From Microstegium vimineum (Eukaryota; Streptophyta; Magnoliopsida; Poales; Poaceae), in NCBI GenBank assembly GCA_022036555.1, contig CM039129.1:26958553-27022552 (forward strand): a DNA stretch of 64,000 bases. Direction: 5' to 3'. Under the pieces are notes generated by a model. The model ran no database searches and was not told the DNA's origin. It saw only the letters and a program-made list of their open reading frames with translations. Each line of letters starts with the position of its first letter. Position 1 is the stretch's first letter. Below, in pieces: positions 36,269 to 47,115 of the stretch. Made by a program: the position numbers and the translations under genes.

Positions 36269-36619
36269 TTAATGGCTTGTCTCCTTTGTTCCACTCATCA
36301 TCCTTGTTCCTCTGATCTTGTTGGTCTTTTCATTGTCTTGTCTTGAAGTTTGTTCACCTTCTCTTCCATGGATTGAGCGGTTATAGATTTTGTCCTTTGT
36401 CACTTGCCTTCTCCTTGCTCCATGGAATTCATCTATTGATGAATTAGTCATGTCTCTCTTGTGAAAGTTGTTGAAGTTCATGTGTATCTCTTCATCTCCA
36501 ATGTGAGTTTCTCTCAGGACTTCCCAATTTGATATTGAAAGTTTCCTACAGGGGTTAGTCCAAAATATCCAATATCTACTACAGCATACTATCAGTTCAA
36601 AAATCAACCTAGACACCAC
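36269..36619 (-). pseudogene. gag-like frame, element 1
   Basis: A 116-codon polar frame in the position of gag. Its C-terminal half is rich in Arg, Lys, Asn and Thr. I recognise no domain. By place (between leader and protease) it may be what is left of gag. 35724-36268 and 36620-37149 show no frame of note. Confidence 0.3.
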
Positions 36620-37149
36620 GTCTAATTTGACTTAGGAAGACATTTTAACCTAAGCACTACGCTTAATTTAAAAGCCTTTCGAAGTAATATCCAAATACCT
36701 TTGATTTAAACTAAGCACCATGCATAATTTAAAAGATATAAGAAAATTCTTCAAAACCTAAACATATACTATAGCAAACAAAGTTAGCATGAAAGTATTA
36801 TGAAGATTTACTCATGTGAAGATGAAAGAGTAGGATGATTTTTTAGTAGTTGAGCATGCCTTAAAGGTAGGTACAAATAAGATGATGTAGCAACATGGCA
36901 AAAATGTTTGTATGATGGGTTATCCCCCAAGCTTGAATTTTGCAAAAATCAAGATTGGATGAATGTAATTCAATGTTGCATGATGATTGGTTGGACATAC
37001 CTTATGCTTGTTATTCCTTCATTTTTTCTGGAAAGTTTAGTGGCAAAAATACCCGAGGGAATATAATCATATATTTCTATGCTCGTTTCACAAGGTAGGC
37101 AACAAAAAAGGTGAATACTCATGTTAAGCTCTGAGAGATGCTTGTTTTA

Positions 37150-38292
37150 GGACACTAAGCTTGTTTTAGGACACTAACCCGTGAGTATTCCAAGGGTATC
37201 GATTTCCACGGGGATCGTGAAGTGTACTAGATAAGAAGTAAGAGCATCCAAGGATAGATAAGATAACTGGATAGAGAGATTTTAGAGTTTTCTAAGGGGG
37301 ATATCTAATCAAAGGCCCACGATACTCTATTTACTTTGGAGCAACAGTACCTTCCTGACTCTCGACAAAGACTGGGAAAAAGGTAGTCGGGGGGAGGCTG
37401 CCAAAAGCTCCATGAAAACACCAACCCGAACATGGTGGACTATAAAGACCTTACAGAGCTGTCACCCTTGGGGCTACCATAACTCTAGTCTGTCTACACT
37501 ATCACTTACTACTCTAATCCGAATTCAAGACTAGAGCACTCAATACGAGCGGAGATCCCGTAAATAGAATAAAGTAAGAACTGAAATAAGATACTTAGAA
37601 ATATAAATGAAGAACCTGGAGATTGCTCCGAACCAGATGCTGCACAAGTACAATGTTGAGCAAGATCCGACAGATCCGGCTCCTCCTAGCTCTCTCCTCC
37701 TCTCTCTCACCTCTAATTACAACTAGATGAACTAGAAATAGAAGAACTAGATCTAGACAACTAGAGGGACCTCTCTCCTTCTCTACATCTAATTGAAACC
37801 CTAGCTTTTTCTCTAGAGAAGAATAATGAGATGAGATATGCCTCAAGGGGGTCAAGGGCCTTGCTTATATAGCCTCCTCAAATGAACGTCGGCCATCGGA
37901 TCAAACCGACCTTAGGCGAAGGGTTTAGATTTATCCTCAAAGGTGGTGGAGCATAATCCGCGAAGTTGAATCTGATTGGCCAGAATAGTAGGGCGGGCTC
38001 CCTAGGGGTTAGGGCGGGCGCCCTGACTCCGGGCCCGTTTCGCCTCCCGTTCGTTCTGGTGTCTTCTGGAACCCTCTAGAGTACAAAAAATTGTGCGGTT
38101 GATAATTATCTCTATGTAAACATGACATGTGGGCCTTTCCGTTGTATTTCCTGATAACCCCTGCAGAAATAGACATTCACCAAAACTTGTGGAATTCCAT
38201 TAGTAAACCCCCATATATCTAGATGTCAATTGCATATGGATCCTTTTCATGTTTAGTTGACGGTTAAAATTGGTACTTAAGGACCGTCAACA
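37150..38292 (-). mobile_element. Athila-like LTR 2
   Basis: The minus strand starts TGTTGACGGTCCTTAAG at 38292, with TATATAAG at 37864-37871 and a polypurine tract at 38293-38306. The 3' end is near 37150, marked by an 18-bp tandem duplication (ttgttttaggacactaag twice). It is at once the 5' LTR of element 1 and the 3' LTR of the partial element to its right. Confidence 0.65.
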
Positions 38293-38879
38293 ACTCCACC
38301 AAGCTTACCTTTTGCTCGTCCCTGAGCAAAGATGAACACAATGATGGATCAGGAGTTGCTACAATGCTTTCACGCCTTAAAGGTACACATGTGTTCAAAC
38401 AAGAATTCTCCTCTGGATTAGAGTAAACTATTCTGACTTTCAAACTTACCCATATTACCTTTAACCATGGGGCTTATAACCATCACTTGAATCTTAAGTA
38501 ATTGAAAAGTAGAATGATCAAGCCAAGTACTATGTCTCAAGCTCTTCACTTTACCTTCATCTTGGTGTTTTGCAAAGTTTTCAAAATAAAACTCAAAGTC
38601 TCTTTTGTATGACCCTCTCAAGTCTCTCAGTATGTGGTATTTTTGGATCCTTGCCAAGGCAATAATGGTGTTATGCCTTCTCTCAGAATATGTATTATTT
38701 TTGGAAAAGGCAAAGTAATAATGTGCCTTCTCTCTCACACACTATAACTAATATGCAATATATGGAGTTCATAGGCGGGGAGAAACAAGACATACATACA
38801 TGCAAAGCATATATTGTAAAGTCAAACAATGGATCCCGAGAAACAGGGCATACAATCAAATCAAGATGTGCATGTGTAT

Positions 38880-38970
38880 GAGATATATGGTGGATGTATG
38901 AGGGTGGATATATGGTGGATGTATGAGGGTGAATATATATGTGTGATGGATATATGAGGGTGTATGGTGG
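38880..38970. repeat. 21-bp minisatellite, short allele
   Basis: Same unit as 32480-32652, with about four copies (tatatggtggatgtatgagggtg forms). Confidence 0.65.
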
Positions 38971-40611
38971 AAACCTAATTTTACTCTACTCCTTGAATAC
39001 ATATATACACATCTCTCTTTTGGAACTTGGAACTTTTGAGAGAACTTCGGCTTGCTCTTATTTTTAGAGAGGCGGGCATCTAAGTACCCATTGTTTTGAT
39101 AGGACACTTGTCCATGTTTTACTCTCTTTATTTTATTTTATTTTGACAAACCCATGTCTCTTTCTATAATAACACTTTTGAGAGATAATAACATTGGAGA
39201 GATAATAACAAGGTAATCTTTGGAGCCGTTACATATGTGGTAATGGGATATGTGGATAGGTGGAGAACTGGGATATTTTTGGTTACTTACTCCCAGGGTA
39301 GGAGTAGAGTATTTTTCTGGTGGATCTGAATGCCATATATTTGGATGCATACTTCCAGGATATAAGTAGCATATATGAGTGCAGTGTACGTGATCTTGAT
39401 TTTAAAAGCATGACAAGTCTCTAAGGGTCAACAAAGCTTGACAAAACTCAATGCAAATACAAGCAGTAAATATGATATTGAACGTTTTCCTAATCTACCA
39501 GGCATGTATATATGGCTGTGGTAGGAATTCAAGCTCTCGTCATATAGAGACTCATCATGAAATATTTTTAATTTTCAAAAGATAAATTCTCCAGAACTCC
39601 AGTATTGCTAGGAAAAAGATAAACAGTAGCTCAACTTTCTCATATCATACCTATCAACTACCTAGACTTAGCTCAAGCATTCGCAGCCCACAAGTTTCAG
39701 GTTCAGAGCAAATTTATGTCAAAACAATTATGTCTAAAAACTTGAGAGAATTCAAGGTTGAAAACTAGGTACTTGAAAGGAATTACGGCAGAGCAACTAT
39801 TCATCATTTCCATAGAGTTATCTTCAGAGTTCTTCATTTTACTATTAGCAACTTTTAAAATCAAACAAACTAAATTATTAATTGAGAAAACTCACTTAAG
39901 GATAAAGTAAACAATTAAAAGTATCTAAGTTGTAACTCTTGTGATTAAGTGTGAACCTTCATGTGCTCACAATTTTTTTGAATTTATTTATGTAACTAAT
40001 ATCTAAGTAAACCTAAGTGAATAAGGATACTTACTTGGGTACATGGGGGTGGTCTCCCCCAAGCTAGATGTTGACATAGTCATTCGTTTAGACAGTGCAG
40101 ACTTACTTCACTTCTCTGAGATTTCAAAGATGATAATTGATGTAGTTGTACTTCTCAAAGTAGATAAAGTTATCTAATCATGTCTAGTCTTTCCAAATCC
40201 TACTAAACTCAAAATAGACAACAAAGCTCGTGGAACAGATTAAGTGTTAGCGGTAAACCATTTATACCTTGATTGTATAGAGCTTTGCAAAATTCGAATA
40301 TTCATATATATTTTGTTAGATTTTCAATTTTATATGCAAATGACTAGCCTCCACAGTAAATAGTTGAAAGACTTATTCACATGGGGCTTAAAAGTTTTTC
40401 TTTTTGTAATGCAATGCAGTGCAATAATATAGATATTTTATGATTAAGATGATTATGCAATGGATTATACTAAGGATTATTTATGGAAAGTAAATATGCT
40501 AGAGTGCAACAATGCAATGCAAAGGGAAATAAATATATAGATACATACTGAGTTTACCTTCCGGCTAAAGTTTGCAGATTTAGGTTTGTCGAATCGGACC
40601 TCTCTTCTGGT

Positions 40612-41392
40612 TCAAATGTCTTTAGGAGCATGGTCCAATCCTAATGAAGACTTGGATGTTTGCTCTACTTGTGTTGGTGTTTCTGATGAAGTCTCTTTCC
40701 TGTTCCACACTTTCTCAGTCTGAGGTTCTGCTTCTTCTTTCCTCTGTAGCAGGTGATACATCCTCTGTTGGTGGTACGACTTCTTTCTCAGGAGAACTCT
40801 TATCTTTATTATTGAATTGATCTTCATATCTTGATAATTCTCCCAGATAGTATGTCCATCCATCCTTGGTGGCTCGTTTCTTTTCTTCAGGAAATTGGAA
40901 GTTGATCTCTCATGGTTTCATGGAGATAATTGCGCTGGTGGTGTTTGAGGAAAGATCTTCCTCGAATGAGGTGGACATCATCTTCATCTCCCATATCTTG
41001 AACCATGAAGTTGGTGGGAACATATTGATCTTTGATCATGATGTCTTTTGTTATTCCTTCCAAAAATCAGAATGATTGGTCTGCTAGATGTAGCTACACA
41101 TATGTCTGGTGCAGTGGTCTACTGCCATATAAGTGTTGGTAGGCCACCTTAGACATTATGTCACTGCTTGATCCAATATTGCAGAATGTCTTGTAGAATG
41201 TACTTTCCTTGATCTTGCAATCAATGGTAGGTAAACCTGCATCTCCCAGCTTAGCAAGGTATTGTGATAGAAGGAGTTGATCATACCCTGGATCAATAGT
41301 GCTAATTATCTGGGTCTTCTCTTGGTTGTTGAGCTTTACTCTTCCTCCTTCTATTGTTGATGTTCTTTTTTCTTGTAGCAACAGTTGTATCC
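40612..41392 (-). pseudogene. protease-like PR2 and tail, element 2
   Basis: The minus strand from 41396 gives QYLAKLGDAGLPTIDCKIKE, NIGSSSDIMSKVAYQHLYGS and, after breaks, the Gln/Lys-rich tail (40863-40612). It matches PR2 of element 1, including the Asn in place of the catalytic Asp, so that loss predates the duplication. Confidence 0.6.
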
Positions 41393-41560
41393 TCATTGAT
41401 GTTCAACAAAATATGCATTGAAATCTCTAACTGCTTGATCATAGTTAGAGAACTTCTTGAATTTAGCATTCTTGAAGCCAAGCACTTGATCACTGCACTC
41501 ATGCCATGTCATATAAATCCCAGGTTTCAAGCCATTGAAAACCACATAGCAACTCCCCAT
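41393..41560 (-). CDS. RNase H1-type hybrid-binding domain, 55 aa
   Basis: A complete short ORF with ATG at 41560-41558 and TGA at 41395-41393. It encodes CYVVFNGLKPGIY, TWHECSDQV, LGFKNAKFKKF and YDQAVRDF. This is the RNase H1 N-terminal hybrid-binding domain (also called the viroplasmin-like domain), with the G-x-x-x-G-I-Y, W-x-x-C-x-x-Q-V and Y/F-K-x-F signatures in order. No RNase H catalytic domain follows: Athila-like sequence begins at the stop. It lies downstream of PIF ORF1 on the same strand, and could be an ORF or exon of that element or a captured host exon. Confidence 0.7.
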   Translation of the reverse strand: MGSCYVVFNGLKPGIYMTWHECSDQVLGFKNAKFKKFSNYDQAVRDFNAYFVEHQ

Positions 41561-42809
41561 TTTCTAAATTGAACATGTATGGTCTCAACTTCTAACTTTC
41601 CTTAGTATAAGTCATGTGCCTGGCATACTGATGAAAACAGAATAGCAGTAAAACAACATGGCATGACTGCCATGGAACCCTATTGTGCACATCCACTCAC
41701 TGCCATCACACAACAACTGGTAGAAGTTGGTGTTGCAAAGGGTGGATGTGTACAACTAGGGTTTGATGATAGACATGCAAACACCAGCAAAAGCAATACA
41801 AATATGGGCAGCCACCTCAAGTTATCTTAGTTTGCATCATAGGACATTTTAGATCCCACAGTAGGCACCAAAACTGTAACCATCAAGCAGAACTCACATA
41901 AGGTGTGGCCATGGGACACACCCATACTACTGGAGTTCCATACTTCATCTATGGTACAACAAGTGTATGGATGTGTCTCATGGCCACAGTAGGCATGGCA
42001 AAACCATCTTGTTGTATGGATGTGTCTCCTGGCCACAACCCAAAGCATAACCCTCCCATTAGCCTTAATGCATAGGTAAGATCATACAACCCATGAGTAA
42101 GGAACTTGAAGATCTACAAGAAGACAAGAAACCATGCCTGTACATCTCAAATTCCTAACCGATGAACATCATCATTTACAAATACATCATTGTCTAATAT
42201 ACTGAAAAAGTTGGCCTCAGCTATACAGGTAATAGGTGCATTTTTACCATTAAACAATCATCAATGGTGGCTGCAAAGGTTTGCAAATGAAATGCAAATG
42301 AACTGAAGACAAATCAAGAATTCCAAGGGCATGGCTGCCATGGAACCCATCCCACCATCCATTTTCTGCCATCAACCCTTAGGAGTTGCATGAAAATGGA
42401 TGGTTCGTATGAATTTGATGTCAGACATGCAAACACCAGCAAAAGCAATACAAATATTTGTAGCCACCTCAAGTTATCTTAGTTTGCATCATAGGCCATT
42501 TTAGATCCCACAGTAGGCACCAAAACTAGGTGTCAACAAAGAACAAAAGGAAACTAATATTACCAAATATAGTAGCCAATAGTTCATTATAGGTTCATTT
42601 GCCTCAACCATGTGGGCACAAATAAGTCCAAATCCTCACTACTATTAGTCAGCATCCAACTGGACTAAGCCAAAAGATCTGGTGTGTTTCCTGCACAAAA
42701 GCTACACCTAAGTGTGGTCAAAAGGTGAAAGAGTGGTTGAGGGAGGTGGAGGTGCTATACATCTCTACAGTCAACCCCCTCTAGACCTTGTTGTCCAAGC
42801 AAGACAAAT
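41561..42809 (-). other. PIF-region non-coding DNA with internal duplication
   Basis: No long frame. A segment of about 105 bases (gacatgcaaacaccagcaaaagc ... cagtaggcaccaaaact) occurs nearly identically at 41773-41877 and 42424-42530, with weaker similarity extending about 110 bases before each copy. A shorter pair, tgtatggatgtgtctc, lies near 41965 and 42015. Confidence 0.55.
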
Positions 42810-45066
42810 CTACAGGTAGTAGTTCTTGGCAAGGTAGGTCCTTATCCAAACATCCCTATGGCTGGCTATCATCTTCACAAAGCATGTGGCAATGGCCTTG
42901 TTCTCAAGCAGGTAGGTGTAGGCTACAATAAGGGCCTCAGTGGTGAACCCTTCCATCTCCATGACTGACAAGTACAAGTTAGGATCAATATGACATGCCC
43001 ATGTCTCACTAAGAGCACTAGCCACATCCCTAACTGTTGGAATATGCCCTAGAGCTAATCATGTAGATGATTATATTCCGGTTGTATCCATGATTAATAA
43101 AGTGTTCTTTGAATATCCATTATAGACAACTAGTATTGATTGACAATTATGTGAATTGTTTGTGGAACTCAATTATCTGAATGGTTATTCTAAAAGTTGT
43201 CCCTGGTCGGCATTCTTGTAAGAGCACACTTGAATATTAGACCAGCACATGTATTAGTTGATGGCTATGTTTCACAAGTCATAGACATGGAGATGTCAAA
43301 CTAATAATGTGGGCACATGTGAGACATGTAGGCTGGACTGACCTAACAAGAGAAAGTCTCTATTCATGTCATGTACGTTATGTCCTTAGACCTGAGATTG
43401 TGGTATGTACTCAAGATGTGAAACGATCTACTTAGAGACTATCAAACGCTACTCCGTAATTGGGTAGTTATAAAGGTGGCCCTTGGGTGGTCGGGAAACA
43501 TGCTGTGAGACATAGACAATCAAGATGGAATTTGCCCCTCTCTTCGTGAGAGAGATGTCACTGGATCACTCATGTGATTGGATCAACAAATGCATGGCCG
43601 TGCTTGGGTTAAGTGTTAACCCACGAGTTGAACCATATATCGAGTGGCAAAGGGAATAACTTGTACATGGTCATAGTGGTTCGTCTGATATGATCATAGC
43701 GTATGCATAGGAGTTGACACGCCTTGCTAGAGGCCGCTATCAACTATTGGTCGAGTAAGAGTACTTGGGCCATGTCTATGTATGTGTGAGCCCATAGGGT
43801 CGCACGCTTAAGGGGCTAGAAGCCTAATTCGGGTTGGACCCAAATTAGACTAGGTTTAGGGTTTCTAATGGGCCTCCACCGTGGGAGCTCGTCAGGACGC
43901 CTATATAAGCAAGGGGTGGCGCGGGGCAAGATTGATCCACGCCTTTTAGCAGCCGCCGTTGCCTCCCCACGCTCACGCCTTTTGCTCCTCGCGGACCTAG
44001 CAGTCCGGAGGCGCAACGCTTCCTCCCTGCACGTGTGGGATTCCTCGGAGGTGCTGCATCTGGAGCACAAGGATGAACCGCGCGAAGGGGACATTGAGAC
44101 GGACGACCACGCAACTGCACTGCCTGCTGCGACGCGCACGACTACATCAAGTCGTCTTCCGCTGCACCTGCGCGTCTAGTGGTAATCCCGTAACCTGTAA
44201 CTAGCAGTAGATCCTGGTTTATGAGGTCGAAAAGTTTTGTTTTCTAGCTAGCGTAGCAACCTCGTATTCCTACACTAACAGCATTAGACATGTTGGTCAG
44301 CATGACCATCTCATCATTAGTGAAGTTGCAGGATCCCCTCTTCCTCTTGCCACCCACCCCACCAAGTGATTTCTTGTCAGCTGGGTGTCTACCACAGTTG
44401 GTTGACTATCAGGCTGGTTGACCCCTAAAGGTTCACCATACCCAAGTGCATACTTCCCAGTGGACTATGAGTGACCAAAGATGGTCTCTGTCTCATCATA
44501 GAACCTAATGGGGCAGTCAAGGAACTTAGCATCCTTTGGGTGGTCCTGCAGTTGAGCATAAGGTGTAAGATAGGAAAGATAGACATTTGGATAGACAATG
44601 TAGTCAGTGGAAGATTGTGTAGTGTCTATCTTGCAGTGTCCAAGGTAGTGGTCTTGTTCTAGCATTATGGCATTAGTCTCACTGTCCCACGAGGCAACAC
44701 TAAGATCTTTCAGTTTAATAATCCTAGACCACTTCAACCTCCACTTCCTCTGGTGATTGTACACCTCAGTTGGGCTCACAACATCACCATTGTACTCCTT
44801 AAGACACTTGGCTACATGGTTGACATCCTTGTCTTTGAATACTTTGTCAGACCTAGTGCCATCACTAAGTACGTAGCTGTGCCATTCTGCTAAGCACAAA
44901 CCTAGAGGTGGTGTTGTTCCACCTCATGGGCCCAGCTGGTGCAACAACCTGGACAGGAGGTGGAACAACCTCTGCACCTCCAACCAGATCAACAATATTG
45001 CCATCTAGACCAGAAACAACTGTAGGAACAGGCAAAACCACAGCTTCAACTGGAACATAAGCCATC
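42810..45066 (-). pseudogene. PIF/Harbinger ORF1, Myb/SANT-like
   Basis: The minus strand starts at MAYVPVEAV (45066-), then MRWNNTTSRFVLSRM, DKVFKDKDVNHVAKCLKEY, YNHQRKWRLKWSRI (Myb/SANT-like DNA-binding region), the acidic middle, GKRKRGSCNF, and after the solo LTR the C-terminus ASALSETW to YLAKNYYL-stop at 42810. ORF1 of PIF elements binds DNA and helps the transposase. Defects: frameshift near 44868, TAG at 44465-44467, one base lost near 44387, and the 1,240-bp LTR between 43034 and 44275. The C-terminal half is otherwise well kept. Confidence 0.8.
43035..44274 (+). mobile_element. solo LTR, BARE/Angela-type copia
   Basis: Starts TGTTGGAATATGCCCTAG and ends TATTCCTACA, with 10-bp terminal inverted repeats differing at one base. 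CTAAC is directly repeated at 43030-43034 and 44275-44279. TATATAAG is at 43902-43909. It is nearly the same length as the BARE-type LTR at 15496-16725. Nothing internal remains, so it arose by LTR-LTR recombination. Confidence 0.92.
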
Positions 45067-45267
45067 CTAATTTGCATATGAGCATGGCAGTGGATATGTA
45101 GGAAAGAAAGGTACAACAATAAAGGCAGAGAAACCAACTCCACAATCCAGAAAAACCCAAAAGTAATGAAACAAAAAAAGGTCTCAGTTGTCCAACAAAT
45201 ATTACATCACCAATTCTTCACAAACCACATGTTCCTTGCCAGGGAAATCAAATGACATAGTACATCA

Positions 45268-46560
45268 TCAGGTCCTAGAGTTGCCCCTACCCTCCCACAT
45301 AGCATTGCATATCTCATCTCTCCTAGTACTCATGGCAACTGAGTCCTGAGACAGCAAGTCATCAGGCTGAGCAGCAGGTACATTTGGTGGCAACCAATCC
45401 TCATCAGGAACCATCTGGTCCATGCCAAACACAAGAATCCAGTTGTGAAGGATGCAACAGGCTAGGACAAGCTTTACTTGGGTCTTGTAAGGATGGAAAG
45501 GCTTGTTGTATAGAATACAAAACATGTTCTTCAAAGCCCCAAAACCCCTCTCAACTGTGACCCTAAGTGAGGAGTGTCTCAGGTTGAACAACTCTCTTGC
45601 ATTCTGTGGCCTGTTGTTGCTCTTGTACTTAGATAGATGGTACCTGACCCCCCTGTAGGGAGGTAGGAAACCAGTGCGGCATGCATACCCTGCATCTACA
45701 AGGTACATCTTACCTACAAGCGCATTGGGTCAGTGTGGGAAGAGGGTGTGTAGGCTAGTCAATCTACAAGTGTAATGGTCAGAGTTATAACTTCAGGCAT
45801 AGTGAAGTCATCATTCCTCTCTATGGCATCCGCCAAGTTGTGGGCATCATGTGCAGAGCCCTCCCACCCAGCCAGGACATAAGGGAACTTAAGATCAAAG
45901 GCCACACAAGCCATAACATTCTGTGTGGGATCCTTCTTCCTACCCCTAAAAGCCTGCTACATGGTTCTTGGAACCCTAGCAAGCAAATGAGTGCCATCTA
46001 TGGAACCAATACAATTCTAAAACAAGGTGGAACTAGGATAAGTCATGTGTAGGCTGACTATAGTGAAAAATGTGTATGGACTCCTATAGAACATAGGAAC
46101 ATAATAGTTACCTTAAAGTATGGGTTCCATCTAGGGCTGCCAAGTATTTTTGGGTGAGGGGCCCCTGTAGTTGGCTTGAGCATCTCAGCTCTAAGCTCAC
46201 CAACTGCATACATAACTTGGTGGAAGTGTCTATGGACTGCCTCAATTGACCTTGCAAAAGACTGGTGCACTACTCGAAACCTCTGATTGTGGCCAACTAT
46301 ATGCAGGAACATGGAAATTTGCTCCTCAACAGTACAACCAGACCTCTGGAACTAGCCCCCTATTTTTAAAAAGCTCACACAAAGCAAAAAAGGACCTCTA
46401 GTCATTCTTATCATGGGCATGCACTCTCTATCTGTGGACATGTATATAACTTTGAGTGTACGTTTGTCTATGTTGTTCTGCATCAGTCTTAGGATCAAAC
46501 AAGAGTGGGTCTGGCTCAGGGATAGGACTCCTAATCCTACTGGAAACATAGGAAACCATA
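45268..46560 (-). pseudogene. PIF/Harbinger DDE transposase
   Basis: In minus-strand order: RMTRGPF and LCELF-like N-terminus (about 46440-46350, one base lost in a T run); FLHIVGHNQRFRVVHQSFAR to WNPYFK; an intron at 46111-46017; NCIGSIDGTHLLARVPR with catalytic Asp 1 (45996-45998); GRKKDPTQNVMACVAFDLKF; GWEGSAHDA; a second probable intron ending near 45712; YLVDAGY with Asp 2 (45694-45696); and VTVERGFGALKNMF with the Glu (45550-45552). The C-terminus is acidic, ending at 45268. One TAG at 45957-45959 replaces an expected Gln. The triad is complete, so this is a lightly damaged transposase. Confidence 0.85.
46017..46111 (-). other. intron 1 of the PIF transposase
   Basis: 95 bp, phase 0, donor AAG|GTAACT and acceptor TTTTAG|AAT. 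Removing it joins PYFK to NCIGSIDG in frame, giving the normal family sequence. Confidence 0.75.
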
Positions 46561-46639
46561 CAAACTACCAAACAAGCAACTTGCTTGGCCAACTCTTCTC
46601 TTTTCTGGGCATCAGCATGGATGTGTATGTACTAGTAAA

Positions 46640-47115
46640 CAAAACCAATCATGACTGCATGAGTTAACATGCCTCCCAGTGATTGTGGACATCATCATCG
46701 ACCAAAATACCATAAAACCACCATAATAACTGACAAACAATAGGAAAACAGGAAAAAACGAACATGCAAAACCATTTCTGACAGCAGCAATCACGACTGC
46801 ATGAGTAAACATGACTCCTAGTGATTGTGGACCTCATAATCGAGCACAACATCAACAAACCATACGCATAACTGAATCACAGCAGCAAAATAGGATTACA
46901 AAATATGTGCAACCAGTAATAAACCCTAGTAGGCAAACCTGCATGACCAAACATGCCTCCCAGTGACACTAGCCTTCACCACCGAGCCATAACATCCAGT
47001 GGATAACAAAACCTCATGAACAACAACATAATAAGCATCAAGAAACATGTGAACGCAGTACTAAACCATAGCAATCATGGGTGCATGATTAAACTTGCCA
47101 CCCAGTGATTCTAGT
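46640..47115. repeat. four tandem units of about 140 bp
   Basis: The block tgcatga-taaacatgcctcccagtgatt recurs near 46656, 46798, 46940 and 47082, so the spacing is about 140-145. Between the blocks the units also share aaccatagc and aacaacataata-like stretches but are diverged. It lies upstream of the transposase frame on the minus strand and could be a promoter, leader or transposase-binding array. Confidence 0.6.

Larger units (their letters stand above)
31948..37149 (-). mobile_element. Athila-like non-autonomous internal region 1
   Basis: In minus-strand order: leader (37149-36620), an unrecognised gag-like frame, two protease-like domains in series, then a long 3' untranslated region to the polypurine tract. 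No RT, RNase H or integrase is visible, so the element needed proteins in trans. The protease sequences have the CDLG[AS]S and GRPFL-TT motifs of the Athila group. The 3' part is repeated at 38293-41392. Confidence 0.7.
38293..41392 (-). mobile_element. Athila-like internal region 2, truncated
   Basis: Parallel to 31948-35270 over its whole length: polypurine tract, aagcttaccttttgctcgtccctgag block, minisatellite, AT-rich untranslated region and PR2. Homology stops at about 41393, so the part carrying PR1, gag, leader and 5' LTR is missing. It was either lost or replaced when the PIF-related sequence became its neighbour. Confidence 0.65.

Noticed and set aside
43816..44179. ORFs of about 100 codons inside the solo LTR
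   Set aside because: The same frames appear in the other LTR copies with stops and shifts; they are LTR leader sequence, not genes.
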